Program-made: the position numbers and the translations under genes
DNA from: Desulfobacula toluolica Tol2
GTDB taxonomy: Bacteria; Desulfobacterota; Desulfobacteria; Desulfobacterales; Desulfobacteraceae
Direction: 5' to 3'
NCBI RefSeq assembly: GCF_000307105.1
Contig: NC_018645.1
Span: 3,978,001 to 4,042,000, forward strand
DNA length: 64,000 bases
Shown: in pieces, positions 1 to 7,876 of the stretch
Numbering within the stretch: position 1 is the first letter of the stretch
How the letters are laid out: every line of letters starts with the position of its first letter
Notes under the pieces: generated by a model
Seen by the model: the letters and a program-made list of their open reading frames with translations, nothing else
The model's database searches: none
What the model was told of the DNA's origin: nothing

Positions 1-2
1 GC

Positions 3-416
3 GCATCCATTCACGCAGAACTGATCCCCCTGTGCTGCGGAAAAAATGTCCATGTCTGCGAGGCAAAAGATGTTTTCGGCATGGAAAAGATATCTGCCGA
101 ACAGATTATCCAGTATAATCCCCAAGTGATTATAACCCGGGAATCCTCTTTTTATAACAGGATTTATACAAACCCTTGCTGGAAAAATATCCGGGCGGTT
201 CAAGAACACCGGGTTTTCCAAATTCCACGATCCCCGTTTGACTGGTTTGACCGTCCACCTTCATTCATGCGCCTTCTGGGAGCCAGATGGCTTATGAATA
301 AACTTTATCCAGACAAATACCCAGTAGACATGATTGAAGAAACCCGAACATTCTACCGGCTTTTTTTAAATAAAGCCCTTGACCCAAAGGCGGCTGCGGA
401 GATTTTGTATTTATGA
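3..416 (+). CDS. ABC transporter periplasmic binding protein, C-terminal part (BtuF/FepB type)
   Basis: The frame is open from the first bases of the window, so this is the 3' part (about 137 residues) of a gene starting upstream. The visible part reads as the C-terminal lobe of a class III (helical-backbone) binding protein for siderophores, haem or cobalamin: a segment on the pattern 'I-S-A-E-Q-I-I-Q-Y-N-P-Q-V-I-I', then a 'W-K-N-I-R-A-V' stretch and 'V-F-Q-I-P' with the bulky C-terminal helices of the family. Its stop overlaps the start of the permease gene (ATGA), so the two are translationally coupled. An ATG at 81 is internal and is not the start. The ligand cannot be told from this fragment; an iron chelate or corrinoid is likely. 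Confidence 0.75.
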   Translation, partial: ASIHAELIPLCCGKNVHVCEAKDVFGMEKISAEQIIQYNPQVIITRESSFYNRIYTNPCWKNIRAVQEHRVFQIPRSPFDWFDRPPSFMRLLGARWLMNKLYPDKYPVDMIEETRTFYRLFLNKALDPKAAAEILYL

Positions 417-1426
417 AATCCACATTTTTAATTCCCGCACTTCTTGTGCTTCTCTGCCTGACAGCCGTTGTTTCCCTTTGCCTGGGGCGGTATCCAGTGG
501 CTCCAGGCCAGATGATTTCATTTTTGAGCAATGGCATTTTCGGCAGCTTATTACCTGAGGAACGCGGGTTTGCCGTGATCCAAAACATTGTAGTGGATAT
601 TCGTCTGCCACGCATCATGGCCGCCATACTCATAGGTTCAGCGCTTTCGGTTTCCGGTGTCGCATTCCAGTCCATGTTTATTAATCCCCTGGTTTCCCCA
701 GGACTCCTGGGCGTGCTGGCCGGGGCATCTTTCGGGGCCGCCCTGGGCATGATCCTCTCTGTGAGCTGGATTGCAGTGCAGGCAGGAGCATTCATCTTTG
801 GATTTGTGGCGGTGCTGACAGCAATCTGCATTGCAGGTTTTTACAAGGGCGACCGGCTTTTGATGCTCATCCTCGGCGGAATCATCAGCGGTGCAATGTT
901 CACGGCACTGCTGTCCGTGATCAAATATCTGGCTGATCCCTACGACATGCTTCCAGCCATTGTTTACTGGCTCATGGGCGGTCTCTCCATGGCTGATGCA
1001 AAAACAGTCTGGACACTCAGCTTTCCGATTGCAGGAGGCATTGTCATGCTGATTTTTCTTTCCGGTCAAATGAACGTGTTGAGCATGGGCGATGAAGAAG
1101 CCCGATCCATGGGTGTAAACGTTGGACGAATCCGGTTTCTGCTCATATTTTTTGCCACACTGATCAGCGCACTTACAGTTGCCATAGGGGGAATCATCGG
1201 ATGGGTGGGTCTGGTCATCCCCCATATTGCCCGGATGATCGTGGGGTCGGACAACCGTATACTCCTTCCTGCGGCAGCAATTATCGGAGCCACCTATCTG
1301 CTGGTGGTGGACAACATTTCAAGATTGGCTTTCAGTGTGGAAATCCCCCTGGGCATTCTGACCGCTTTGGCTGGAATTCCTTTTTTTACAATAGTTCTTC
1401 GAAAATCAGGCAAAGGATGGAACTGA
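413..1426 (+). CDS. FecCD/BtuC-family ABC transporter permease
   Basis: 337 residues, the usual length for this family, with about nine to ten hydrophobic helices. It forms the inner-membrane channel of a binding-protein-dependent importer of iron-siderophore, haem or cobalamin. Family hallmarks are visible: 'DIRLPRI' near residue 65, 'GVAFQSMFINPLVSPGLLG' near 83 (the usual G-x-x-x-Q-x-x-x-x-N-P-L motif), and 'GWVGLVIPHIAR' near 268 in the cytoplasmic coupling region. The gene overlaps the binding-protein gene upstream by 4 bases and its TGA overlaps the ATG of the ATPase gene downstream, so all three form one operon. No riboswitch or promoter for it lies inside the window. Confidence 0.92.
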   Translation: MKSTFLIPALLVLLCLTAVVSLCLGRYPVAPGQMISFLSNGIFGSLLPEERGFAVIQNIVVDIRLPRIMAAILIGSALSVSGVAFQSMFINPLVSPGLLGVLAGASFGAALGMILSVSWIAVQAGAFIFGFVAVLTAICIAGFYKGDRLLMLILGGIISGAMFTALLSVIKYLADPYDMLPAIVYWLMGGLSMADAKTVWTLSFPIAGGIVMLIFLSGQMNVLSMGDEEARSMGVNVGRIRFLLIFFATLISALTVAIGGIIGWVGLVIPHIARMIVGSDNRILLPAAAIIGATYLLVVDNISRLAFSVEIPLGILTALAGIPFFTIVLRKSGKGWN

Positions 1427-2259
1427 TGAAATTTATTCATGTAAACAATATAAGCTATAACTATTCCCAAAAACAGGTACTCAAAAAAGTAACTCTTACC
1501 ATAGATCAGGGAAAAGTACTCTCCCTTTTAGGACCCAACGGCAGCGGCAAAACAACGCTGCTCAAGATGATAATGGGATTCTACCGGCCTTCAACCGGAC
1601 AGGTTATCCTGGAAGGCCGATCAATAAGTGACATGACTCCCAGGGAGCTGGCCCGGCGTATCGCCTATGTTCCCCAGGTTCATCGACTTGCCTTTTCATA
1701 TCGGGTCATGGATGTTATTTTGATGGGCCGAGTTTCCCGCAAACCTTTTTTTTTCCGATATTCGTCAAAAGACCGGGCTATTGCTGCCCGCGCTCTGGAA
1801 CAGCTTTCCATTGTCCACCTGAAAGACCGCCCCTATACCGAAATCAGTGGAGGCGAACGTCAGCTTACACTCATTGCAAGAGCCATGGCCCAGGGGGCAG
1901 ATACCTTTGTATTGGATGAACCGGTCAACGGTCTTGATTACGGCAACCAGATCCGTCTGCTAAAACAGATCGCAGACCTTGCTGAACAAGGATATACCTT
2001 TATCCAGACCTCTCATTTTCCGGAACATGCAATCTGGATATCGGATAGGGTAGTGATGCTTCAAGACGGGCAGATAATAGCAAACGGAAGCACACAGGAT
2101 GTCATCAACGGACCCAACCTTTACCGACTTTACAAAACCCCGATCGGCATTGTTGAGGCAAAAAACGGAATGCGGGTTTGTGTACCCCGTCTCATGAGGG
2201 ACAGACATCATTCATCGGAAAAACAAGAAAAAAACAATGCCCAATATCAGGCAGCCTGA
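1426..2259 (+). CDS. ABC transporter ATP-binding protein (FecE/BtuD type)
   Basis: 277 residues from the ATG at 1426, chosen because it overlaps the permease stop (TGATG) and has AAAGG about 8 bases upstream. The open frame extends to 1201, but that part lies inside the permease gene. Walker A is 'GPNGSGKT' near residue 36, the signature is 'SGGERQ' near 143, and Walker B is 'TFVLDEP' near 163, followed by the switch histidine in 'QTSHFPEH'. It energises import of the chelate bound by the partners encoded just upstream. The C-terminus is Lys/Gln-rich and probably disordered. Orthology to BtuD rather than FecE/HmuV is not resolved. Confidence 0.92.
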   Translation: MKFIHVNNISYNYSQKQVLKKVTLTIDQGKVLSLLGPNGSGKTTLLKMIMGFYRPSTGQVILEGRSISDMTPRELARRIAYVPQVHRLAFSYRVMDVILMGRVSRKPFFFRYSSKDRAIAARALEQLSIVHLKDRPYTEISGGERQLTLIARAMAQGADTFVLDEPVNGLDYGNQIRLLKQIADLAEQGYTFIQTSHFPEHAIWISDRVVMLQDGQIIANGSTQDVINGPNLYRLYKTPIGIVEAKNGMRVCVPRLMRDRHHSSEKQEKNNAQYQAA

Positions 2260-2268
2260 AAGCAAAAA

Positions 2269-2326
2269 AAGCCTGTTTATAAATAATCGTACAATTCAGT
2301 ACCAGTCCGGCTGAAAAAACAGGCTT
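2269..2326 (+). terminator. Inverted repeat after the ABC transporter operon
   Basis: A perfect 10-bp inverted repeat (AAGCCTGTTT at 2269-2278 and AAACAGGCTT at 2317-2326) starts ten bases after the ATPase stop. No T-run follows, so it is more likely an RNA-stabilising or Rho-assisted 3' structure than a classic intrinsic terminator. Confidence 0.4.
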
Positions 2327-2490
2327 CCAAAAATAAATTTGTTTTGAATCACAGAATGTTGTATATTCTTTTCTTGTAAAAAGACCTGACTATTGGTAAA
2401 AAAAATTGACTATTTAAAAAATATCCTTGTTTTCTTAATAGTTCAGGGTATCCAAAAAATATGGCGATATTACAGATAGACCGAAAGAAA

Positions 2491-2512
2491 CATCACGCAC
2501 TAATGTGTGATG
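2491..2512. promoter_or_regulatory. Short hairpin ahead of the histidine kinase gene
   Basis: CATCACGC and GTGTGATG flank a six-base loop, giving an 8-bp stem with one G-T pair. It lies 23 bases before the kinase start, so it could be a leader hairpin or an operator. The rest of the 2327-2534 interval is AT-rich without a convincing promoter. Confidence 0.3.
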
Positions 2513-2534
2513 TTGTAAAAAAACAGGAAAAATT

Positions 2535-5120
2535 TTGGATTCAAAAAACCCAGGCACAATCTATCTTAGCCCTTCAAAAACAAAAAACTACCCGCATAAG
2601 TACAAATTTATATCATTGGTAACGACATTCAATCCTTGGTGTTTTTTTGCTCTGCCCGTGATACCTTTTTTAATATTCATTTTAATAAATATCTCTTTTA
2701 TAACGGCTGGCAATGGTCAAGAAAACTTGTCTGTAAAGGTTGGGGTATATGAAAATAAACCGAAAATCTTTACAGATTCAAATGGCAGGGTTGCCGGATT
2801 CTGGCCTGACCTTTTAGCTTATATTGCAAACAAAGAAAACTGGGATATAACCTATATCCATGGAACCTGGAATGAGGGTCTTGAAAGATTACTGGCTAAT
2901 AATATAGATATCATGCCTGATGTTGCTTTTACGGAAGAAAGAGCCAATCTATATGCTTTTTCTAAAAGCCCTGTTCTTATAAGCTGGTCAAGGCTTTATA
3001 TCAAAAAAAACGTAACCGACATCAAATCAATTAGGGATCTGGAAAATAAAACAATAGCAGTCCTGAAGGGAAGTGTTAATTTTGAATGTACCGGCGGAAT
3101 AAAAGAACTCCTTCAAAAATTCAATATAAATTGTACGTTTCTGGAATTTGATAGCTATAACAATGCATTTGAGGCTGTTAAAAACGATTTGGCCGATGCC
3201 TGTGTAACAAACAGAAACTTTGGCAATAAAAATGAAAAAAAATTCCAACTTAAAAAAACTGCAATAATTTTCCAGCCCATCAATATCAATTTTGCTTTCA
3301 CAAAAAATGCTTCATTACCGCATAATTTTTCCGAAAGGATAGATCATCACATGGAGCAACTTTTTAAAGACAGCACTTCATTTTATTATCAATTGCTGGA
3401 AAAATATTTTGAAACAACAATAGCGAAAAAAACTGTGGAAATATTCCCTGACTGGATTAAAACGGTATTAAAAAGCAGTGGAATTCTGCTTGCTTTTTTA
3501 GTTCTTGTCGTCTTTATATCAAGAGTGCAGGCTAAAAAACAAACCGCTGAAATTAAAATCAAAAACAAAGCTCTGCAAAAAAGTGAAGCACATTTGCGCA
3601 CTTTGATTGAGACAATACCGGATCTTATATGGTTGAAAGATCCTGATGGAGTTTATCTTGCCTGTAATCCAAAATTCGAACGCTTCTTTGGCGCAAAAGA
3701 AACGGATATTGTGGGAAAAACCGACTATGATTTTGTAGACAAAAAAATGGCGGATTTTTTCCGGGAAAACGACCGTATGGCAATGGCTGCAGGCAAGCCG
3801 ACCATGAACGAAGAAGAAATTATTTTTAATGATGACGGCCACAAAGAGCTGCTGGAAACCGTTAAAACACCGATGTATGATTCAGATGATAAGCTTATCG
3901 GTGTGCTGGGCATTGGCCGGGACTTTACCAGGCGCAAACAGGCAGAGCAAGAAAAGATAATTGCGCAAAAAATTGCAGCAGAACACAAAAAACTGGCACT
4001 GGTTGGGCAGATTGCAGGAAAAATGGCCCATGATTTTAATAATATTCTCGGCATTATCATGGGCCACACTGACCTTTCTCTAATGGAATGCAAGGATTTG
4101 AAAACAAGAAAAACTCTTGAGTTAATCCTTCAACAGACCCTGAAAGGAAGAAATTTAACAAAAAACCTGGTTGCCTTTGCCAAAGATCAGGATCCAAAAC
4201 AAAAATTTTTCGAACTCAATGCAAAACTTGATCTGGTACTCAATTTATTAAACAAAGATATAGAAGAACTTGAACTGATAAAAGAATATAATCCTGAAAT
4301 GCCGGAACTGCTCGCAGACCCTGGAATGATCGAACATGCCTTTGTCAATATTATACAAAACTCAATTCATGCATTAAGCATGACTGAAAATCCAAAAATT
4401 ATTATCAGAACCTATTATTCTGATAATAATATCATTGTTGAAATTGAAGATAACGGATGCGGAATTCCTGAAGAACATATTGAAAAAATTTATGAACCGG
4501 CTTTCACACTGAAAGGAAGCCGTGATCTAACAGGTTCATACAAAAAAAACATTAAAGGAACCGGCTATGGTATGGCCAATGTAAAAAAATATATTGAACA
4601 GCACAAGGGCAATATTTCAATTGAATCAAAATCAGGCACAGGCACAAAAGTTATCATAAATCTGCCTGTGATTAAGAAAGTCTTAACAAAAGAAGAAAAA
4701 ACTGAACTTCAGAAAGCAAAACTACAATTTGGAAAAAACATTCTTATTGTGGAGGATGAAGCGGCGATATCTGAAGTACAACACAGGATATTGACACAAG
4801 CCCCATGTCATCACACTGTTGATATCGCTTCCAATGGACAGACCGCAATAGATTTATTAAAAAACAACCATTATGATCTGATAAGTTTAGATTATATTCT
4901 TCCGGGAAACATGAATGGAATTCATATATATAATCATATCAGGGAAACTGATAAAGCCGTTCCAATATTATTTATCTCCGGAAACATAGATTTTTTAGAA
5001 TCCATCAAGGAAATAAAACAAAAAGATGTGAACATTGATCATCTTTCCAAACCTTGCCAGAATAAAGATTATGTGGACGCCATAAATAGGTTATTGGAAA
5101 ATGCCTTACCAGCACAATAA
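2535..5120 (+). CDS. Hybrid sensor histidine kinase with periplasmic solute-binding domain
   Basis: 861 residues. The start is a TTG at 2535 behind AGGAAA; no ATG lies near the N-terminus. Domain order: N-terminal membrane helix (about 37-58); SBP_bac_3-type periplasmic domain (about 64-290), beginning 'LSVKVGVYEN' like amino-acid binding proteins; second helix (about 312-335); PAS domain with PAC (about 350-465); HisKA with the phospho-acceptor His in 'KMAHDFNN' (about residue 499); HATPase with 'DNGCGIP' and 'GTGYGM' boxes; and a C-terminal receiver with the acidic pair in 'IVEDEAA' and the phospho-acceptor Asp in 'LDYILPG' (about 785). It should sense a small ligand outside the membrane and pass phosphate to an unlinked partner. 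It stands alone. Confidence 0.88.
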   Translation: MDSKNPGTIYLSPSKTKNYPHKYKFISLVTTFNPWCFFALPVIPFLIFILINISFITAGNGQENLSVKVGVYENKPKIFTDSNGRVAGFWPDLLAYIANKENWDITYIHGTWNEGLERLLANNIDIMPDVAFTEERANLYAFSKSPVLISWSRLYIKKNVTDIKSIRDLENKTIAVLKGSVNFECTGGIKELLQKFNINCTFLEFDSYNNAFEAVKNDLADACVTNRNFGNKNEKKFQLKKTAIIFQPININFAFTKNASLPHNFSERIDHHMEQLFKDSTSFYYQLLEKYFETTIAKKTVEIFPDWIKTVLKSSGILLAFLVLVVFISRVQAKKQTAEIKIKNKALQKSEAHLRTLIETIPDLIWLKDPDGVYLACNPKFERFFGAKETDIVGKTDYDFVDKKMADFFRENDRMAMAAGKPTMNEEEIIFNDDGHKELLETVKTPMYDSDDKLIGVLGIGRDFTRRKQAEQEKIIAQKIAAEHKKLALVGQIAGKMAHDFNNILGIIMGHTDLSLMECKDLKTRKTLELILQQTLKGRNLTKNLVAFAKDQDPKQKFFELNAKLDLVLNLLNKDIEELELIKEYNPEMPELLADPGMIEHAFVNIIQNSIHALSMTENPKIIIRTYYSDNNIIVEIEDNGCGIPEEHIEKIYEPAFTLKGSRDLTGSYKKNIKGTGYGMANVKKYIEQHKGNISIESKSGTGTKVIINLPVIKKVLTKEEKTELQKAKLQFGKNILIVEDEAAISEVQHRILTQAPCHHTVDIASNGQTAIDLLKNNHYDLISLDYILPGNMNGIHIYNHIRETDKAVPILFISGNIDFLESIKEIKQKDVNIDHLSKPCQNKDYVDAINRLLENALPAQ

Positions 5121-5358
5121 TGACTATGGGCCCTACCTTTAAAGACTTTGAAAAATTGACGGATTTATTTACTTCCGAAGCGATTTTCATTACCCTATTT
5201 TTAAGAAGCTGATCAAAAATGAAATACATTTTGTACAGGCTGATCTTGCTGAAGCCATAATCAATCAGTTCACCCAATTTAATTAAAATTTCCTGAAACC
5301 AGACAACTTTATTCTTGACCTGCTTCAAACAAGGTGCTATACATTCTGGATAAATTCT
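5121..5358. other. Intergenic stretch with a possible degraded coding remnant
   Basis: About 240 bases separate the kinase gene from the first tRNA. A plus-strand frame ending at the TAA near 5284 reads protein-like ('LIKNEIHFVQADLAEAIIN'), and a minus-strand frame is also open. Neither has a start, ribosome site or family I recognise. I see no tRNA promoter good enough to mark. Confidence 0.25.
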
Positions 5359-5446
5359 GGAGGAGTGGCCGAGCGGCTGAAGGCGGCGGTCTTGAAAACC
5401 GTTAAGTGTCAAAGCTTCGTGGGTTCGAATCCTACCTCCTCCGCCA
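5359..5446 (+). tRNA. tRNA-Ser (anticodon UGA)
   Basis: 88 bases including an encoded CCA. Acceptor strands GGAGGAG (5359-5365) and CTCCTCC (5436-5442) pair perfectly, with discriminator G and CCA at 5444-5446. The anticodon loop CTTGAAA gives TGA at 5393-5395. The T-arm has GGTTCGAAT, and a long variable arm is present, as required for class II serine tRNA. Reads all UCN codons except possibly UCC/UCU. Confidence 0.96.
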
Positions 5447-5458
5447 TTTATAAAATAC

Positions 5459-5550
5459 GGAGAAATGGCCGAGTGGCTGAAGGCGCTCGCCTGCTAAGCG
5501 AGTATGGGTGTTGTTATCCATCCAGAGTTCGAATCTCTGTTTCTCCGCCA
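5459..5550 (+). tRNA. tRNA-Ser (anticodon GCU), integration target
   Basis: 92 bases with encoded CCA. Acceptor strands GGAGAAA (5459-5465) and TTTCTCC (5540-5546) pair perfectly. The anticodon loop CTGCTAA gives GCT at 5493-5495, with a long variable arm. It decodes AGC/AGU. The last 64 bases (5487-5550) recur exactly at 14927-14990, showing that a mobile element integrated here and rebuilt the intact tRNA from its own attachment site. It lies 12 bases after tRNA-Ser(UGA), probably in one transcript. Confidence 0.96.
5487..5550 (+). repeat. Left attachment site (attL) of the integrative element
   Basis: 64-bp sequence from the anticodon stem to the CCA end of tRNA-Ser(GCU), identical base for base to 14927-14990. 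Bases outside it diverge at once on both sides. Identity block length and position at a tRNA 3' end are typical of tyrosine-integrase core sites. Confidence 0.93.
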
Positions 5551-5565
5551 CAATATACAATTTTA

Positions 5566-5600
5566 GGAATTTTAAGCCTTGGCTTTCAATTCCTTTTTTT
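5566..5600 (+). terminator. Intrinsic terminator after the tRNA-Ser pair
   Basis: Stem GGAATT (5566-5571) pairs with AATTCC (5588-5593), with GCC/GGC inside, followed by seven T. It is supplied by the integrated element. The original chromosomal terminator of the tRNA is the equivalent structure at 15005-15042. Confidence 0.8.
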
Positions 5601-5608
5601 GTTTCTGT

Positions 5609-5626
5609 GGGGTCAAAAATGGTGTC
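5609..5626. repeat. Left end repeat, possible integrase arm site
   Basis: GGGGTCAAAAATGGTGTC, itself two imperfect tandem units of the form GGNGTCAAAAT. It matches 17 of 18 bases at 14796-14813 near the other end, in the same orientation. Position just inside both att sites suggests integrase or excisionase arm-type binding. Confidence 0.6.
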
Positions 5627-5827
5627 AAAATCATTTCGACCTTCTCAAAACACCTTCTTTTACAACAATTCAACCTTGGATTATTTCAGATTTCAACACC
5701 CTTACATCAAGACCCCTTCCCTACTCTCAACTTCCCCTAAATTCATCGATAAAAAAGACAAAAATTATATCCATATTTTTGTTCTTTTTTATATTCTACC
5801 AAACCAAAAATCTTAAAAGGGACTACT

Positions 5828-6243
5828 ATGAACATTGACTGTAAAAATGACACCATTACCTGTGACTGTGGTCACACCTTGCAAATCAAGGAAGCCAACT
5901 TTACCATTGTTCTGATTGTCACTCTTACCATTTTGATTGTGACCAATGCGAGAAAACCCATACAATACCATTGGGATTCAATGATTATCTCTTTGGTGAA
6001 ATATCAAAATCTGTTCTTCAGGCAAAAGATGATAACAACCAAATGCCTGATGAATTTTCCGACATCTTTCTTGGACAAAATCAAGTTCCGTTAACAGATG
6101 AATTAATTGAGCATCTGGTTAAAGAAAAAGGAATGAACAGGGAAGAATTGATTTACATGCAAAAAGAAGGGGCGAAATATTCTGTCTCCCGAAATTCCTT
6201 TATTTTCCCTCCTGAAGGGGATTTGGACAAACTCATCAAATAA
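5828..6243 (+). pseudogene. Zinc-ribbon-type small protein, frameshifted
   Basis: Two overlapping frames make one sensible protein of about 138 residues if one base is restored at 5900-5903 (run of T). The N-terminal part (frame from ATG 5828, behind AAAAGGGA) gives 'CKNDTITCDCGHTL'. The continuation in the other frame gives 'HCSDCHSYHFDCDQC', so Cys pairs from both frames complete a Cys/His-rich metal-binding module. A soluble tail ends at 6243 with no recognisable domain. Without correction the first frame gives an 88-residue product with an artificial hydrophobic stretch. This is either a real one-base deletion or a sequencing error; the context does not fit a programmed slippery site. Function unknown. 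Confidence 0.6.
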
Positions 6244-6270
6244 GAAAACAGTCTTCCACTTTTTGATTCT

Positions 6271-6349
6271 GCTAAACTATTGTCACTGATCGCAAGGTGG
6301 GCACGGAGCATTGCCCGGCACCACCTGAGAACGGGGACAATAGTTTAGC
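6271..6349. repeat. 79-bp palindromic hairpin element between convergent genes
   Basis: GCTAAACTATTGTC (6271-6284) and GACAATAGTTTAGC (6336-6349) form a perfect 14-bp inverted repeat. Inside is a second stem, AGGTGG with CCACCT (6295-6300 and 6321-6326), enclosing GGGCA/TGCCC. The inner part is much more GC-rich than its surroundings. It separates two convergent genes and may work as a bidirectional terminator or be a REP/MITE-like element. I saw no second copy in this window. Confidence 0.6.
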
Positions 6350-6352
6350 TGA

Positions 6353-6760
6353 TCAGAACAAAGAAAGCTGTCTTTCTTTTCTTTGATTCTTCTTGTTCTC
6401 ATTAAATTCAAAATCAAAAATACTTAACCGCCCTTTCAATGGATAAAATTCAATTTTTTGTGGTGAGGCCAAAACAAAACCATACCTGCCATGAAACCAG
6501 GATGAATAATGATTTGAAACACAATTTATTAAATTAACATGGCCAATTACGCCCCCTCTGACTTTTTTTGATTCTTCAATAAGACTTTCATATTCTGGAT
6601 GCAATCGTGATACAAGATTTGCACCCTGGATATCAAACCTTTTACCGGTGTGAATATAAATTCTGCCCCGGTAGTAGGTGAACCAATTCCGGTTTTCAAT
6701 ATCTTTGATGCCCTCAACGATGAGGGATGCCCACGGCTGTTGGATGCTAATCGCTTTCAT
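6353..6760 (-). CDS. ASCH-domain protein
   Basis: 135 residues, start behind AAGGAG. The N-terminus 'MKAISIQQPWASLIVEGIKDIENRNW' region has the ASCH signature (Q-P-W-A near residue 7, G-x-K near 17, E-N-R near 22), followed by 'YRGRIYIHTGKR' and 'GGVIGHVNL', the beta-barrel core that resembles the PUA fold. ASCH proteins bind RNA or modified nucleobases and are frequent on mobile islands; some members are nucleases or amidohydrolases. The C-terminus is Lys/Asn/Arg-rich and ends 'QLSLF', which resembles a beta-clamp-binding peptide, though that is only a resemblance. It is convergent with the zinc-ribbon gene and transcribed alone. Confidence 0.8.
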   Translation of the reverse strand: MKAISIQQPWASLIVEGIKDIENRNWFTYYRGRIYIHTGKRFDIQGANLVSRLHPEYESLIEESKKVRGGVIGHVNLINCVSNHYSSWFHGRYGFVLASPQKIEFYPLKGRLSIFDFEFNENKKNQRKERQLSLF

Positions 6761-6854
6761 GATAACTCCTTACCTGTTTGTCCAGGTTTTCAAAACCTGG
6801 CCCCCGGAGGGATAATTAATAAAAAAATATCATAATTATAAATTTTCCTCCTGA

Positions 6855-6906
6855 ACCCGCTTTTTTTTCTTGAGGCCTAGCGAATCTCATTTTATCTTAA
6901 GCGGGT
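6855..6906. repeat. Inverted repeat upstream of the ASCH gene
   Basis: ACCCGCTT (6855-6862) and AAGCGGGT (6899-6906), with partly complementary flanks (TTTTCCTCC against GGAGAAAA). It lies between the divergent ASCH and toxin genes. Function unknown. Confidence 0.4.
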
Positions 6907-6955
6907 GTGAAGGAGAAAAATCAGGATCAATCTCTTTTTCATCTTTTCAAAACTC

Positions 6956-6983
6956 TTGACAGGGTTATCAAAAATGATAACAT
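6956..6983 (+). promoter_or_regulatory. Promoter and operator of the toxin-antitoxin operon
   Basis: TTGACA at 6956-6961 and TAACAT at 6978-6983 are 16 bases apart. The perfect palindrome GTTATCA-AAAA-TGATAAC (6964-6981) fills the spacer and overlaps the -10. This is the expected place for autorepression by the HTH antitoxin encoded downstream. Confidence 0.6.
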
Positions 6984-7037
6984 ATTGATTGTAATTGACG
7001 GGCCAATTAATAAAATAAAACTCGGTTCTTTGCTGAT

Positions 7038-7373
7038 ATGACTTGGGAAATCACATTCTATAATAAAAAAATTGAAGAACAAACTTTATCTTTCCCTGCT
7101 GGAATATTGGCAAATTTAATACACATATTAGAACTGATAGAAGAGTTTGGACCGAATTTGGGGAAACCCCATACTGCAGCTATGGGAAAGGGCTTGTTTG
7201 AAATAAGAGCAAAAGGTAAGGAGGGAATCGGAAGATCTTTTTTTTGTTCTATTGAAAACAATGAAATTGTCATTCTTCATTCTATTATTAAAAAGACCCA
7301 AAAGACTCCTAAAAAAGATTTAGCTCTCGCAATAAAAAGAATGAAAGAGATTAAAGGAGGTAACAAGAAATGA
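7038..7373 (+). CDS. HigB-type toxin (phage Gp49-like, RelE superfamily)
   Basis: 111 residues. The pattern 'LIEEFGPNLGKPHTAAMGKGLFEIRAKG' followed by 'GRSFFCSIENNEIVILHSIIKKTQKTPKKDLALAIKRM' (quoted in parts: the G-L-F-E-I-R strand, the R-x-F-F strand and the K-K-T-x-K-T-P helix start) is the usual core of Gp49/HigB-type ribosome-dependent mRNA endonucleases. The gene comes first and overlaps its antitoxin by ATGA, the HigBA order. Transcription is likely from the TTGACA promoter at 6956. In this element it probably promotes maintenance of the integrated island. Confidence 0.85.
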   Translation: MTWEITFYNKKIEEQTLSFPAGILANLIHILELIEEFGPNLGKPHTAAMGKGLFEIRAKGKEGIGRSFFCSIENNEIVILHSIIKKTQKTPKKDLALAIKRMKEIKGGNKK

Positions 7374-7660
7374 CCAGACCAACTTTTAAAAATTTCAAAG
7401 AAAAAGCGCTTAAAAATCCTGAAGTTAAAAAAGAATATGAAGCCTTAATCCCTATTTATGAGCTTAGAAAAAAACTGATCCAGATGAGAATAAACAAGGG
7501 GTTAACACAAGCTGAAGTTGCAAAAAGGATGGGAACAAAAAAAAGCAATATTTCAAGATTAGAATGTGGAGAAAACGTTTCATATCCTACATTGGCAAGC
7601 ATTTCAAAATATGCAGGTGCGCTGGGATATAAGGTCAAAGTGGAGTTCGAACCCATATAA
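7370..7660 (+). CDS. HigA-type antitoxin, Xre-family HTH
   Basis: 96 residues, RBS AAAGGAGG. The HTH_3 domain covers about residues 33-90: 'IQMRINKGLTQAEVAKRMG' then 'NISRLECGENVSYPTLASISKYAGALG'. The start overlaps the toxin stop by 4 bases. It should neutralise the upstream toxin and repress the shared promoter, most simply at the palindrome 6964-6981. The N-terminal 30 residues ('KEKALKNPEVKKEYE') are the usual extension of Gp49-partner antitoxins. Confidence 0.88.
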   Translation: MTRPTFKNFKEKALKNPEVKKEYEALIPIYELRKKLIQMRINKGLTQAEVAKRMGTKKSNISRLECGENVSYPTLASISKYAGALGYKVKVEFEPI

Positions 7661-7669
7661 TACACTTCA

Positions 7670-7703
7670 ACGCATTATCCATCATTATGGTTATCCAATG
7701 CGT
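7670..7703 (+). terminator. Hairpin after the toxin-antitoxin operon
   Basis: ACGCATT (7670-7676) and AATGCGT (7697-7703) with CCAT/ATGG inside. No strong T-run follows. Between it and 7876 there is only AT-rich DNA with TTGACT near 7815, a possible -35 for the next gene. Confidence 0.4.
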
Positions 7704-7876
7704 ATAACTTTCTGTCACTACTGCCACTCTTCCCGACAACGGGTAATCTGTATAAGAAGTTTTAAAATTCATCTTTAAATTTAGAAAAAGAAAAACTATT
7801 TTTTATAAAATTATGTTGACTTTTTATCATGATAGCGTAAGTGTAACACATTACCATTACTTTTTATGGAATAAAC

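Noticed and set aside
1201-1425. N-terminal extension of the first ABC ATPase frame
   Set aside because: It lies wholly inside the permease gene; the start at 1426 overlaps the permease stop and has a ribosome site.
5365-5838. 157-codon plus-strand open frame across the two tRNA genes
   Set aside because: It translates through both tRNA-Ser genes and their terminator; the tRNA folds are certain.
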